Of a DNA stretch of 64,000 nt, positions 48,856 through 58,908 are shown piece by piece (position 1 is the stretch's first letter; every line of letters starts with the position of its first letter). Position numbers and translations under genes: made by a program. Under the pieces are notes generated by a model. The model had not been told where the DNA came from, did no database searches, and worked only from the letters and a program-made list of their open reading frames with translations. The DNA is from Dankookia rubra (GTDB taxonomy: Bacteria; Pseudomonadota; Alphaproteobacteria; Acetobacterales; Acetobacteraceae), in NCBI RefSeq assembly GCF_004355005.1, contig NZ_SMSJ01000006.1, positions 62,001-126,000 on the forward strand, written 5' to 3'.

Positions 48856-50231
48856 TGGCCAGCGCTTCCATGGAAGGCCCGCTGCTCGACTTCTTCCGCG
48901 CCGCCCGCAGCGCCGGGCTGCGGATCTCCCCGGCCGAGAGCATCGACGCGACCCGGGCAGCGCAGGTCGTGGGCTTCGCCGACCGCGATCGGCTGCGCGA
49001 CACGCTTGCCATCGTCATGGCCAAGACCGTGGAGGAAAAGCGCGAGTTCGGCGCGATCTTCGACCTGTTCTTCAAGCGCGGCCACTTCTCCGCCGGGGCG
49101 GAACCGGAGACGGAGGCGCCGCCGGGGCCGCAACCCCCGCCGGGCGGCGAGGCCGGCGGCGGCGAGGGCGAGGGCAACGGGGGTGGCGGCGGGCCGCTGG
49201 CGGAGATGCTGCTGGCCGGCGACCAGGCGGCGCTGGCCGCGGCGGTGGAGCGGGCGGGGCAGGAGGCCGGCCTGTCCAACATCGCGCTCTTCACCCAGGT
49301 CAACCTCTTCACCCGCCGCATCCTGGAACGGATGGGGCTGCAGGCGCTGGAACGTGCCATCACCGCCGCGCCGGAAGCCGAGCGGACCGGCCGCCTGCGC
49401 CAGGGCCGCGACCGGCTGCGGGAGCAGGTGAAGGAGTTCGTCGAGCAGAACCTGGCGCTCTATGCCCGCGGCGAGACCGAGGCCTTCCGCGAGCGGATGC
49501 TGACCCAGACGCGCCTGTCCGCCATCGATCGGCGCGACCACGAGCGCATGCGGCTGCTGGTCCGCGCCATGGCCCGCCGTCTGGCGACGCAATACGGCCG
49601 CAACCGCAAGCGCGACCGCCGCGGGGTGCTGGACGTGCGGCGGACGCTCCGGCGGAACATGGGCTGGGACGGGATCCCCTTCCACACCATCTGGAAGCAG
49701 GAGCGAATCCAGAAGCCGAAGCTGGTGGTGCTCTGCGACGTCAGCGGCTCGGTCGCCGCCATCGCGCAATTCCTGCTGCTGTTCCTCTATTCGCTGAACG
49801 AGGCGCTGTCCGACCTGCACGCCTTCGCCTTCTCCGGCAACCTGGTCGATGTCTCGGAGATCCTCGCGCGCAACCCGATCGAGACGGCGATCCCCGAGGT
49901 CATGGCGCGGGCCGGCTTCGGGTCGTCCAACTACGGCATGGCACTGGCGGATTTCGAGGCCGCGCACATGCGACTGCTGGACAGCCACACAACGGTCATC
50001 GTGCTGGGCGACGGACGCGGCAACCGAACCGACCCGCGCACCGACATCCTGACCCGCATGGCTGACCGGTCGAAGCAGATCGTCTGGCTGAACCCGGAAT
50101 ACCGCACGCTGTGGGGGACGGGGGATTCCGACATGCTGCGCTATGCGCCGCATTGCCGGGTGACGGCGGTGTGCAACACGCTGCAGCACCTGGAGAGGGT
50201 GATCGGGGAACTTCTGCGAGACGGCGGCTGA
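48855..50231 (+). CDS. Second VWA domain protein (CoxE-like)
   Basis: 458-residue protein. The N-terminal helical part is followed by a low-complexity Pro/Gly-rich linker (about 80-115, ending GEGEGNGGGGG), a helical middle and a C-terminal VWA domain with the classic MIDAS LCDVSGSVAA near residue 298. FGSSNYGMALADF and VIVLGDGRGNRTDPR complete the site. Co-translated with the MoxR partner. Confidence 0.92.
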
Positions 50232-50237
50232 GGCAAG

Positions 50238-50363
50238 GTTGGGGAAGGAAAGGTATTCCCTCCCCAAGCCCCTCCCTTCCCCTTTGTGAGTCGGGCGCCG
50301 ACTCGGGAAAAGGGATGATGGGGGTGGACGCATGCGTTGAACGGGGAGAATACCCTTCCCCCG
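50238..50363. repeat. Nested-palindrome intergenic repeat, copy D
   Basis: Left hairpin GGGGA...TCCCC (50241-50265), inner stem around GAGTCGGGCGCCGACTC (50287-50304), the shared segment TGGACGCATGCGTTGAAC, and right hairpin GGGGAGAATACCCTTCCCC (50343-50361). It occupies the gap between the stops of the VWA gene and the convergent FMN-oxidase gene. Confidence 0.75.
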
Positions 50364-50366
50364 GCC

Positions 50367-51665
50367 TTACCCCACTCGGCGCCTCGGCGCCTCGACCCCC
50401 GCCGCGTTTCCTTCCGGCTCGAACCGCACGGCATTCGGGTGCAGCACCGTCGCCGTCGTCACCTCCGCCACGCTGCGGATGCCGGCCTGGCCGAAGGTGC
50501 CGCGGATCTCCTCCATGAAGGCGGCCGTTGCATGGCCGCCACCGGCTTGGCCGATCGCCGCGACCGAGAGCAGAAAGGCCCGCCCGGCAAAGCAGAAATC
50601 CGCCCCCGCCGCCAGCGCCCGCAGCACGTCGAGCCCGGAGCGGATCGAGCCGTCATAGAGGATCTTCGCCCGCCCGCCGACCGCGGCCGCGATCGCCGGC
50701 ACCGTGTCGATCGAGGCCGGCGCCGCATCGAACTGCCGGCCGCCATGGTTCGAGACCCAGATGCCGTCGACGCCGAGTGCCACGGCGCGTTCCGCATCCG
50801 CCGGATGCTGGATGCCCTTCAGCACCAGGGCGCGCGGCCAGGCCTCCCGGAACCGGGCGATGTCGTCCCAGGTCACGCCGGTGGTCATGTTCTGCGTGAC
50901 GAAGCTGGCCAACTCGCCGACCGAGGCAGTCTCGCCGACGTATTTCCGCATGTTCTCGAAGCGCGGCTGGCCCTTCTGCAGCATCTCCAGCGCCCAGAAG
51001 GGCGCGCGGGCGATGTCGAAGATGGTCCGCGGCCGGAACCTGAACGGCACCACCAGCCCGTTGCGCACGTCGTGCACCCGCTTCTGCCGCATCGGCACGT
51101 CGAGCGTGACGACCAGCGCATGTGCGCCCACCGCCTCGGCCCGAGCGATCATGTCGAGGGACAGCCGGTGGTGTTCGGCCGGCATGCCATAGAGCTGGAA
51201 CCAGAGGCTGTCGGGGGCGATCCGCGCCAGTTCCTCCATGCCCACGTTGGCGACGGTGGACGATACATAGGGGATGCGCGCGGCCTGCGCCGCGGCGGCC
51301 AGGATGGCATCCGCCCGCGGCCAGACCATGCCGACATTGCCCATCGGCGCGACGCCGACCGGGGCCCCATAGTCGCGGCCGAAGATCGAGGTGGCGATGT
51401 TGACGCCGGAAAGGTCGACCGCATAACGCGGCACGATCCGCACCGCGTCCATCGCCGCCCGGTTGTGCGCCACGTTCGGCGCGCCGTCGCCGACGCCGCC
51501 CGCCACGAAGTCGTAGGCGAAGCGGGCGACGCGCCATTTCGCCCGGCGCTGGAGATCGTTGAAGGTGGGGTACTTGCGGCGCAGCTGTGCGGCCGGCGTG
51601 TCCGCGGCGCCGGTTGCACCCCAGCCCGCTGGCTTGCCCGTATTGCCCGTGCCACTGCCGCTCAT
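50367..51665 (-). CDS. FMN-dependent alpha-hydroxy-acid oxidase/dehydrogenase
   Basis: 432-residue member of the lactate dehydrogenase/glycolate oxidase family. FMN-barrel motifs are visible: VGVAPMGNVGMVWP, LWFQLYGMPAEHH, LVVTLDVPMRQKRVHD, LKGIQHPADAERAVALG and the active-site WVSNHGGRQFD, then ILYDGSIRSGLDVLRAL. ATG 51665 with GGGGGGAAAT upstream; the first 30 residues are Gly/Ala-rich. Substrate unknown. Confidence 0.93.
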   Translation of the reverse strand: MSGSGTGNTGKPAGWGATGAADTPAAQLRRKYPTFNDLQRRAKWRVARFAYDFVAGGVGDGAPNVAHNRAAMDAVRIVPRYAVDLSGVNIATSIFGRDYGAPVGVAPMGNVGMVWPRADAILAAAAQAARIPYVSSTVANVGMEELARIAPDSLWFQLYGMPAEHHRLSLDMIARAEAVGAHALVVTLDVPMRQKRVHDVRNGLVVPFRFRPRTIFDIARAPFWALEMLQKGQPRFENMRKYVGETASVGELASFVTQNMTTGVTWDDIARFREAWPRALVLKGIQHPADAERAVALGVDGIWVSNHGGRQFDAAPASIDTVPAIAAAVGGRAKILYDGSIRSGLDVLRALAAGADFCFAGRAFLLSVAAIGQAGGGHATAAFMEEIRGTFGQAGIRSVAEVTTATVLHPNAVRFEPEGNAAGVEAPRRRVG

Positions 51666-51851
51666 GCCGCATTTCCCCCCATCCGTTGCGGCGATTATGC
51701 ACCCTTGCGGCGGGGCGGAAAGCGGCCGCCGCCACCGGGACGCCTCACGCCGAGATGACGCATGAATTCGTTGCAACGGGCGACTATACTGGTCCGACGC
51801 CGTTGAGGCCGGGCCCTTCACCGTTCGGTGCAGCAGGAGACTTCCAGCATC

Positions 51852-52478
51852 ATGGCCTTCGACCGATCCCGGCCCGCCTTCGCCCTGCGCGCGGCCCTGT
51901 TCTGCCTGCCGCTTCTGGCGGGCTGCACCCCGCCGCAGCAGCCACCGAATGGCTGGGCCACGCTGCCGAACGATGCCGTGGTGGGCGCCGGCGACCCGGT
52001 GCGGGCGGCAATGATCAATACCGCCTATGTCTTCGGCAACCCCGGCAGCGTCGCCGGCCGGCCCGATCAGGCGGCGCGCGCGGTCGCTAACTATACGTTC
52101 CTGACGGTCGAGCTGCCCTACGGCCCGCGCTGGCGCGGCTTCAACCCGAATGTCTCGACCGAACTCGGCTTCGGCATGCGGGAAGTGCAGGCGGCCTTCG
52201 GCATCGCGCCGAACGTGCCGACCCAGGCGGTGGTGGATGGGCTTTACGGCGCGTCCCGCGCGCTGCGCGCCGGCGATGCCGCGGCGGCGGAGCGCATCCT
52301 CTCGCCGCCGGTCTTCACCCTGGGCGGCGCCGCGACGGTGCAGCGCCTGGCCGCCATGCCGGTGCTGCCGCGCGCCGCGGCCGGGGCGAACCTGGCCCTG
52401 CAGGAGATGGACCGCCAGGACCGGCTCGGCTCCTCGCGCGGCAACGACGGCGGCGGCGGCGGCAGCGGCCGGCCGTAG
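51852..52478 (+). CDS. Predicted lipoprotein of unknown function
   Basis: 208-residue protein with signal peptide FALRAALFCLPLLAGC and lipobox cysteine at about residue 25. The mature part begins TPPQQPPNGWATLPNDA, has no recognised family and ends in a Gly-rich stretch. The ATG 51852 is chosen for AGGAGA upstream. Likely exported to the outer membrane or periplasm. It converges on the TPP-enzyme gene. Confidence 0.75.
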   Translation: MAFDRSRPAFALRAALFCLPLLAGCTPPQQPPNGWATLPNDAVVGAGDPVRAAMINTAYVFGNPGSVAGRPDQAARAVANYTFLTVELPYGPRWRGFNPNVSTELGFGMREVQAAFGIAPNVPTQAVVDGLYGASRALRAGDAAAAERILSPPVFTLGGAATVQRLAAMPVLPRAAAGANLALQEMDRQDRLGSSRGNDGGGGGSGRP

Positions 52479-52496
52479 CAGGGCGGGCGCGAGCGG

Positions 52497-54176
52497 CTAT
52501 TCCGCCGCCCGCTTCGCGTAGATGCCCATGTTGTTGTAGGGCGCATAGGGCGGGAAGGCTCCGATCGCGGTCATGTCCACCTCGACCAGGCTCGGACCCG
52601 GGGTGGCGACGGCCTTCGCCACCGTCCCGGCCAGTTCCTCGGCCCGGCTGACCTTGAAGCTCGGCAGGCCGGCGACGGCGGCCAGCTTCTGCAGGTCCGG
52701 CCCCAGCAGGTCGCCGAAGAACATCCGGCCGTCCTGCAGCGCGCCCTGGATATGCTTGATGACGCCGTAGCCGCGGTCGTTCATCACCATGATGACCAGC
52801 TCGGCACGTTCCTGCACGGCGGTCCAGAGCTCGGTCTGGTTCATCGCGAAGCCGCCGTCGCCGACCATGGCGATGGCCTTGCGGCCGCCGCCCGCCATCG
52901 CCGCGCCGATCCCCATCGGCAGGCCCGGGCCGATCGCCGCGCTGATCGGGTGGACCGCGTCGCGCGGGCCATAGACCGGGAAGACCCGGTTGCCCCAGGA
53001 GGAATTGCTGATGGTGATGTCGCGCACCCAGAGCGCATCGCGCGGCAGGGCGCGGCGCAGCTCCGCCGGGAAATCGGCATAGGGGCCGAGCGTGTCGCGG
53101 TATTCCGCCAGCGCCCGCTCCTTCATCGCCGCGAAGTCGGCGGCGAAGCCGGGATCGACGGCCATGCGCCCCTGCAGCCGCTTCGCCAGCCCGGCCATGG
53201 CCAGCGCCGCGTCGCCGCAGACGAAGGCGGTGTTGCCGTAGGTGCGGCCATTGGCGCGGGGGTCGACATCGACATGCACGCGCGGCTCGGGCAGGGGCAG
53301 GGAGAAATCCCCCGTCTCATGCCCGCGCAGGCGGGAGCCGACGACCAGCATGGCGTCGCAGGTCTTGTAGAATTCCTGCACGCGCGGCGCACCGTTGCCA
53401 TGCAGCCCGCCGAGGGTCATCGCATGGTCCTCGGCCACGATGCCGCGCCCGTTCCAGGACGACACCGCGCCGAAGCCGAGCGCCAGCAGCGCCAGGGCCT
53501 CGGCGCCGGCGGCCTTGGCGCCGTTGCCGAGCCAGAGCATCGGCCGCTTCGCCCGGGCCAGGATCTCCGCCGCCTCGTCGAGCGCGGCTTCCGATGGCGG
53601 CGTGGGCGGCGGCACCGGAAGGACCAGCGTGTCCAGCTGCGCCGGGCGCGGGATGGGCGTGCGCTGGATGTCGATCGGCACCTCGACGCTGACCGGGCCC
53701 ATCGGCGGCGTGAGGGCCAGCGCCGCGGCGCGGGTCAGCACGCCCAACGCCTCCTGCGCCGAGCGGATGCGGAAGGCGGCCTTGCCGACGGCGGCAAGCA
53801 TCGCGGTCTGGCCGGGCACGTCGTGCACCGTGCCCATGTCGCGGTCGATGAACTTCGTCGGCGTCTGGCCGGTGATGTGCAGCACCGGGGAGCCGGCGAA
53901 CTGCGCCTCCACCAGGCCCGGCACCGTATTGGCGGCGCCCGGCCCGGTCGAGGAGAACATCACCCCGAGATGCCCGGAGACCCGCGCATAGGCATCCGCC
54001 ATGTGCGCCCCGCCCATCTCGCCCCGCGCCATGCAGTAGCGGATGGCGTTGCGCCGGCCGATGCCGTCCAGCATCGGGATATTGTGGACGGAGACGATGC
54101 CGAAGCAGGTGGTGACGCCGATGCGCGAGAGGAACTCCGCCACCAGGTCGCCGACATTGTAGGCGTTGTCCGCCAT
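52497..54176 (-). CDS. Thiamine diphosphate-dependent enzyme (acetolactate synthase/oxalyl-CoA decarboxylase-like)
   Basis: 559-residue three-domain TPP enzyme. The activating glutamate is likely E53 (MARGEMGGAHMADAYARVSG), with FSSTGPGAANTVPGLVEAQF following. A middle domain is followed by the C-terminal TPP/Mg motif GDGGFAMNQTELWTAVQERA. The relatives comprise acetolactate synthase, benzoylformate decarboxylase and similar enzymes; the reaction cannot be fixed. It is followed on the same strand by no partner gene within 18 bp, and upstream lies an acyl-CoA dehydrogenase. Confidence 0.9.
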   Translation of the reverse strand: MADNAYNVGDLVAEFLSRIGVTTCFGIVSVHNIPMLDGIGRRNAIRYCMARGEMGGAHMADAYARVSGHLGVMFSSTGPGAANTVPGLVEAQFAGSPVLHITGQTPTKFIDRDMGTVHDVPGQTAMLAAVGKAAFRIRSAQEALGVLTRAAALALTPPMGPVSVEVPIDIQRTPIPRPAQLDTLVLPVPPPTPPSEAALDEAAEILARAKRPMLWLGNGAKAAGAEALALLALGFGAVSSWNGRGIVAEDHAMTLGGLHGNGAPRVQEFYKTCDAMLVVGSRLRGHETGDFSLPLPEPRVHVDVDPRANGRTYGNTAFVCGDAALAMAGLAKRLQGRMAVDPGFAADFAAMKERALAEYRDTLGPYADFPAELRRALPRDALWVRDITISNSSWGNRVFPVYGPRDAVHPISAAIGPGLPMGIGAAMAGGGRKAIAMVGDGGFAMNQTELWTAVQERAELVIMVMNDRGYGVIKHIQGALQDGRMFFGDLLGPDLQKLAAVAGLPSFKVSRAEELAGTVAKAVATPGPSLVEVDMTAIGAFPPYAPYNNMGIYAKRAAE

Positions 54177-54202
54177 GCTTGTTTCCCCCCGAAGGTCGCG
54201 GA

Positions 54203-55387
54203 TCAGATGCCGTTCTTCAGCACCCGCTTGGCGATCGCCATGCGGTGCACCTCGCTCGGGCCTTCGTAGATCCGCTGCACCCGGACCTGGTTGGCCATGA
54301 GCTGGAGGGGCAGCTCCTTCGTCATGCCCATGGCCCCGAAGGTCTGCATAGCGTGGTCCAGCACCTCCTGCGCCATCTCGGTGGCGAAGACCTTCAGCAT
54401 CGAGGCCTCGGTCCGCACGTCCTCGCCGGCGCCCATCTTCGCCGCGGCATCGCGCACCATCAGGCGGCAGATGTGGATCTTGGTCGCGGCCTCGGCGATC
54501 CACCACTGGATCGCCTGGCGGTCGGCCAGCTTGACCCCGAAGGTGGTGCGGTTCTTCGCCTGCTCGCACATCATGGCCAAGGCCCGCCGCGCCATGCCGG
54601 TGCAGCGCGCGCCCATCTGCAGCCGGCGCACGTTCAGCCGCAGCTGCATCGGCGCATAGCCCTCGCCGAGCTTGCCCAGCACCTGGGCGTCGGCGACGCG
54701 GCAATCCTCGAAGACCAGCTCGTAGGTCCGCCTCCCGCCGATCATCGGGATCTCGCGCTCGATGACGAAGCCCGGAGTGCCGCGGTCGACGATGAAGGCG
54801 GTGACACCTTCCTGCCGCTTGCCCTCACCCGTCCGCGCCATGAGGATGATGAAGTCGGCCCGGGGCACGCCGCTGACCCAGATCTTGCGGCCGTTGATGA
54901 CCCAGCCGTCGCCATCCCTGACCGCGCGGGTGGTCATCCCCGCCGGGTCGCCGCCGGCCCCGGGCTCGGAGATGGCGATGGAGGAGCGCATCTCGCCGCG
55001 CGCATACGGGTCGAGGTAGCGGCGCCGCTGGTCCTCGTTCGCCACCGCCTTCAGCATGTGCAGGTTGGGGCTGTCGGGCGGGAAGAGGAAGGGTGTGACG
55101 GTGCGGCCCATCTCCTCCTCGACCGCCATGAGGGCGGCCAGCGGCAGGTCGGCGCCGCCGAACTCCTCGGGTACATCCAGGCCCCAGAGGCCGAGCTCCT
55201 TGCAGGTCTTCAGCAACGGGGCCTCTTCCTCCGGCGTCAGCCCGTAGCGCTGGCCCTCGGATTCCCGCTTCAGCACCGCGGCCTCGAGCGGCATCAGGTC
55301 GCGCTCGACGAACTTGACGACGAGGTCGCGCACCATCCGGTGCTCCTCGGCCAGTGCCGGAATCCCGCCCATATTGAAGCCGTCCAT
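54203..55387 (-). CDS. Acyl-CoA dehydrogenase
   Basis: 394-residue flavoprotein. Domain motifs are LGLWGLDVPEEFGGADL, SIAISEPGAGGDPAGMTTRA, DGWVINGRKIWVSGV and the C-terminal ATEMAQEVLDHAMQTFGAMG and RIYEGPSEVHRMAIAKRVL. It ends 26 bp before the TPP-enzyme start, so the two are probably co-transcribed. This suggests a joint role in degrading a CoA-linked acid. Substrate not readable. Confidence 0.93.
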   Translation of the reverse strand: MDGFNMGGIPALAEEHRMVRDLVVKFVERDLMPLEAAVLKRESEGQRYGLTPEEEAPLLKTCKELGLWGLDVPEEFGGADLPLAALMAVEEEMGRTVTPFLFPPDSPNLHMLKAVANEDQRRRYLDPYARGEMRSSIAISEPGAGGDPAGMTTRAVRDGDGWVINGRKIWVSGVPRADFIILMARTGEGKRQEGVTAFIVDRGTPGFVIEREIPMIGGRRTYELVFEDCRVADAQVLGKLGEGYAPMQLRLNVRRLQMGARCTGMARRALAMMCEQAKNRTTFGVKLADRQAIQWWIAEAATKIHICRLMVRDAAAKMGAGEDVRTEASMLKVFATEMAQEVLDHAMQTFGAMGMTKELPLQLMANQVRVQRIYEGPSEVHRMAIAKRVLKNGI

Positions 55388-55462
55388 GGCCCGTTTCCCC
55401 AAAGAGTCGCCGTTGGCGGGGAGATTAGACCCGGGCGGCGGCGGGCGCGAAGCCCCCAAAGG

Positions 55463-55588
55463 CCGGGGAGAAGGTATTCTCCCCGGACCCCTCATCTATT
55501 TCTGTGAGTCTGGCATTCGCCGCGCGGCGGCACCCGACTCCCAGAAAGGAAGGGAGGGGTCCGGGGAGGGAATACTTTTCCTCCCCGG
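55463..55588. repeat. Nested-palindrome intergenic repeat, copy E (best-formed)
   Basis: Left hairpin CCGGGGAGA/TCTCCCCGG (55463-55486), arms GGACCCCTC (55485-55493) and GAGGGGTCC (55554-55562) perfectly complementary, TTTCTGTGAGTC with GACTCCCAGAAA inside, and right hairpin CCGGGGAGG/CCTCCCCGG (55561-55588). Two terminal hairpins on a central long stem give a cruciform. It ends 11 bp before the stop of the next gene. Confidence 0.8.
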
Positions 55589-55599
55589 CCTTGCTGCCA

Positions 55600-56586
55600 T
55601 CAGACCTCGGCTGGCGCTTGCCGATGGGCGAAATTCGCCTGGTTCAGCTTGCGGCGATGATCCTCGTACAGCAGCGGCTCGTAGCACGCCGGGTTCTCCG
55701 CCGAGACGCAGCTCGGTACCGGGCGGATCACCGCGTCGTTGTCGGGGCCGAAGAAGAAGGGAATGGCATAGCGCATCTCGTTGGCGGCATTCACCACCCG
55801 GTGCGGTGTCGGTGCGAAGCGGTTGTTGGAATAGCGGCCGAGCATCTCGGCCGTGTTCACCACGAAGGTGCCGGGGATGGCCGGCGGGCGCAGCCACTCG
55901 CCCTCCCGGGTCCGTACTTCCAGCCCGGGCAGGGCCGATTGCGCCAGGAAGGTGATCAGGTTGGTATCGATATGCGGGGCGAAGCCGAAGCGGCCCTCCT
56001 CGGGCTCCGGCTGCGGCTGGTAGCGGATCAGCCGCAGGGTGCAGGCCGGGTCGCGGAAGTCGCCGGCCAGGTAGTCCCGCGGCATGCCGAGCGCCATGGA
56101 GACCACCGGCAGCAGGCGCAGGGCCAGGGCCTCCATCGCTGTGAAATAGGCCAGCGTCGCCTCGCGGAAGCCGGGCAGGCCGGGCGGCCAGCGGTTGGGC
56201 GCGACGAAAGGCTTGCCGGCGAGGATGTCCGGGTGGTCGGGGCCGCGGTCGCGGATAATGTAGAAGCTCTCGTTCAGGTTGGGCTTCTTCACCTCGGCCA
56301 CCCTGCTGGTGCGGATCACCTGCGCCCCGGTCGGCAGGAAGCCGATGTTGAGCGCACCCACCTTGAGCGACAGCTTGACCTCCTCCGGCAGGGCGAAGAA
56401 GCGTGCCGCGGCCTCGAAGCAGCCGGCCGGCAGGGCCGGGTCGATGCCGTGGCCGGACAGCACCAGGAAGCCGGTATCCTCGCAGGTCCGGGCGACGCGC
56501 TCGGCCAGCGCCTCCGCCGCGGCGGGCTCGCCGGCCAGGGTCGGCGCGATGTCGAGGACGGGGATACGACCTTCGGCGAGGCTCAT
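55600..56586 (-). CDS. Isopenicillin-N-synthase-like 2-oxoglutarate/Fe(II) oxygenase
   Basis: 328-residue non-haem iron oxygenase. The N-terminal DIOX_N domain starts IPVLDIAPTLAG, with SGHGIDPALP after. The double-stranded beta-helix carries the facial triad in FAPHIDTNLITFLAQ (His and Asp) and FAPTPHRVVNAAN (His), with RYAIPFFFGPDND for 2OG. Native substrate unknown. Probably part of the oxidative catabolism unit on this strand. Confidence 0.9.
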   Translation of the reverse strand: MSLAEGRIPVLDIAPTLAGEPAAAEALAERVARTCEDTGFLVLSGHGIDPALPAGCFEAAARFFALPEEVKLSLKVGALNIGFLPTGAQVIRTSRVAEVKKPNLNESFYIIRDRGPDHPDILAGKPFVAPNRWPPGLPGFREATLAYFTAMEALALRLLPVVSMALGMPRDYLAGDFRDPACTLRLIRYQPQPEPEEGRFGFAPHIDTNLITFLAQSALPGLEVRTREGEWLRPPAIPGTFVVNTAEMLGRYSNNRFAPTPHRVVNAANEMRYAIPFFFGPDNDAVIRPVPSCVSAENPACYEPLLYEDHRRKLNQANFAHRQAPAEV

Positions 56587-56636
56587 GGTGGTCTCCGCGC
56601 TGCTCGGGGCATCCCAGCACGGGATGGCGCGGCCGG

Positions 56637-58067
56637 CTACTCCGCGGCGATCCGCGCCGGGTCCAGCCGCACCTGCTTCAGGTCATAGGCCAGCAGATCG
56701 TCGTAGAGCCGCGGCATGTTGGCCTCGAACAGGCCGCGCGTCACCCCGGCGGCGACCCGCGGCGCGGCGATGCTCATCGCGTTGATCGAGCTCCCGGCGG
56801 GGCCGAAGGACAGGCTGGTTCCGATCCCGAACAGGTGGATGTCGCGGATCCAGGGCGTCTCGCCCGGGCGCTTCTCGGCGAAGGAGCTGTCGGGGTTCAG
56901 GTAGGGGAAGCGGCCGATGCGCTCGTCGGCCTCCTCGGGTGGCGGCGCGTAGCGGTCGTGCCATTGCGCGATGTTGCCGGCGCAATGCTCCAGTTCCGGC
57001 ACCGCGCCCGGATCCATCCGCACGCCGGTGCCGCAGATCAGGAAGTCGGCGGCAAAGTCGCCGCGCGGCGTCGCCAGCACGGCACGGCCGTTCTCGGCCC
57101 GCGCATCGGTCCAGGGCCGGCCGAGATGCATGGTGAAGTTGGGGAAGCGGCTGGCGCGGTCGTAGGTGTCCTGCGCGAAGCCTTCCCGCATCCCGAGGAT
57201 CTTCGCCATGAACCGCCAGCGCCAGGCGTCCGGCATCTCGTGCAGGTGCTTCAGGAAGCCGGCAAAGGTCAGCCAGCGATAGGGCTGCACGTCCATCGGC
57301 TCGGCACGGCGGCAGAACAGGTGAACCTCGGCCGCGCCGGCTTCCAGCGCCACCGCGGCATTGTCGAAGGCGGAGGCGCCGGCCCCGAGCACCGCCACGA
57401 CGCGGCCAGCGAGCGCGGCGAAGTCGATCCCGTCGGCCGCATGGGCGCGCAGCGCGGCTGGCAGCGCCGCGACGAATTCCGGCATCCACCAGTGCCCGAT
57501 CCCGACCTGCCCTGTCGCCATGACCACCTTCCGCGCCAGCAGCGGCCCGCGGCTGGTCTCGACCGCCAGGCAGGGCAGGCCGTCATCGGTGCGGGCGGGG
57601 GAGATCGCGCCGGCAGCGACGCCATTGCGCACGGGGATGCCGGTGACCCCGCGGAACCAGCCGAGGTAGTCCTGCCAGCGCTCCTTCGGGATCCAGGGCA
57701 TCGCCGCGAAATCCGCCTCGCCCCACTGCGCCTCGTGCCAGGCCTGGTAGGTGAGGGCGGGCAGCTTGAGGTCCGGGCCGATCTGATCCTTCGGCGAGCG
57801 CAGGTTGTGCATCCGGGCATAGGTGACCCAGGGACCCTCCCGCCCCGACGGGGCGCGGTCCACCACCAGGATGTTGTCCACCCGGTCGCGCCGCAGGGCA
57901 TGCGCGACGGCCAGGCCGCATTGCCCGGCGCCGATCACCAGGCAGTCCAGCACCGGTGCCCCGCCGCTGGTCTTCGGCACCAGCCAGGGCGCGCGCGGAT
58001 GGGCCGTCAGCGCCAGCTCGCGGGCAACATCGGCTTCCAGCTCGGCGAGGGTATGCGGCGCGGGCAT
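56637..58067 (-). CDS. FAD-dependent monooxygenase-like flavoprotein
   Basis: 476-residue flavoprotein with an N-terminal FAD Rossmann motif (CLVIGAGQCGLAVAHAL, about residue 42) and a second NADPH-type motif (VVAVLGAGASAFDNAAVAL, about 225). ATGQVG precedes the second. Active-site-type PWVTYARMHNLRSPK and PWIRDIHLFGIGTSLSFGP suggest a flavin monooxygenase or Baeyer-Villiger-like enzyme. Neighbour of a 2OG oxygenase and a hydrolase on the same strand. Confidence 0.87.
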   Translation of the reverse strand: MPAPHTLAELEADVARELALTAHPRAPWLVPKTSGGAPVLDCLVIGAGQCGLAVAHALRRDRVDNILVVDRAPSGREGPWVTYARMHNLRSPKDQIGPDLKLPALTYQAWHEAQWGEADFAAMPWIPKERWQDYLGWFRGVTGIPVRNGVAAGAISPARTDDGLPCLAVETSRGPLLARKVVMATGQVGIGHWWMPEFVAALPAALRAHAADGIDFAALAGRVVAVLGAGASAFDNAAVALEAGAAEVHLFCRRAEPMDVQPYRWLTFAGFLKHLHEMPDAWRWRFMAKILGMREGFAQDTYDRASRFPNFTMHLGRPWTDARAENGRAVLATPRGDFAADFLICGTGVRMDPGAVPELEHCAGNIAQWHDRYAPPPEEADERIGRFPYLNPDSSFAEKRPGETPWIRDIHLFGIGTSLSFGPAGSSINAMSIAAPRVAAGVTRGLFEANMPRLYDDLLAYDLKQVRLDPARIAAE

Positions 58068-58119
58068 CGGGCACTCCTGCTGCGGTGCAAGATAGGCCCG
58101 GGGCGGCGCATCGCAACGA

Positions 58120-58806
58120 TTACTCGGCGATGAGCCCGGCCAGGGCCGCCGGCTCGCTCAGCATCGGGTAATGGCCGGTATCCAGCTCATGCCAGGCGGC
58201 CCGAAGCGCCTGCTGCAGCCGCCGCTGGTGCGCGACCGGCGGGTTCTGGCTGCGGCGGCACCAGACCACGCTGGCCTGCCAGGGCATCGACCAGAAGCGC
58301 GGCAGCACCACCGGCGCCGTCATGGGGAGGATCGGGTGCTGGCAGATCCGCTCCAGCGTCCAGGCGCGGGTCCCGGCATCCAGCTCGGCGAAGAGCCGAC
58401 CCTCGGCATCCGCCCGGCTCGGCCCGCTGGTCAGTTCGGTGTTCACCGCGGTCGGCCGGGCGACGATGTCGGGCAACTTCTCGCCATCCTGCAGCGCCAG
58501 GGCATCGGCAAAGACCAGTCGGCCGATGCGCTCCGGCGCCAGCTCAGCCAGCTTGCACATCACCATCCCGCCGGTCGAGGTGCCGGCGACCACCGCATCC
58601 CGCCAATCCTCGTGGAACAGCAGGGAGGCCAGTTCCTCCGCCTGGCTCTCGGTGGTGATGCGGGGGCGGATGGCATGCGCCCGCTCGGCGCAGCCGTCGA
58701 GGCTGGGGGCAAGCACCAGGTGGCCCGCGGCGCGCAGCCTGGCGGCGACCCGGGTCCAGATCCAGCCGCCCTGATAGGCGCCGTGGATCAGCAGGATATT
58801 GGCCAC
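58120..58806 (-). CDS. Alpha/beta hydrolase
   Basis: 228-residue hydrolase. HGAYQGGWIWTRVAARL is the oxyanion motif, VAGTSTGGMVMCKLAELA holds the nucleophile Ser, and the end LDTGHYPMLSEPAALAGL holds the His. This resembles esterases or hydroxynitrile-lyase-like enzymes. GTG start at 58806 with GAGGGAGAT upstream. Transcribed ahead of the flavoprotein on the minus strand. Confidence 0.88.
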   Translation of the reverse strand: MANILLIHGAYQGGWIWTRVAARLRAAGHLVLAPSLDGCAERAHAIRPRITTESQAEELASLLFHEDWRDAVVAGTSTGGMVMCKLAELAPERIGRLVFADALALQDGEKLPDIVARPTAVNTELTSGPSRADAEGRLFAELDAGTRAWTLERICQHPILPMTAPVVLPRFWSMPWQASVVWCRRSQNPPVAHQRRLQQALRAAWHELDTGHYPMLSEPAALAGLIAE

Positions 58807-58908
58807 GTTACGGTATCTCCCTCTTTCCGGGCATGATGCGCCGCGCGGAAGTCGGTTGACAGGCCCGTCCCCCGGCCCATCCTGCCGGCAAAGCGAGGGA
58901 GACGTTCC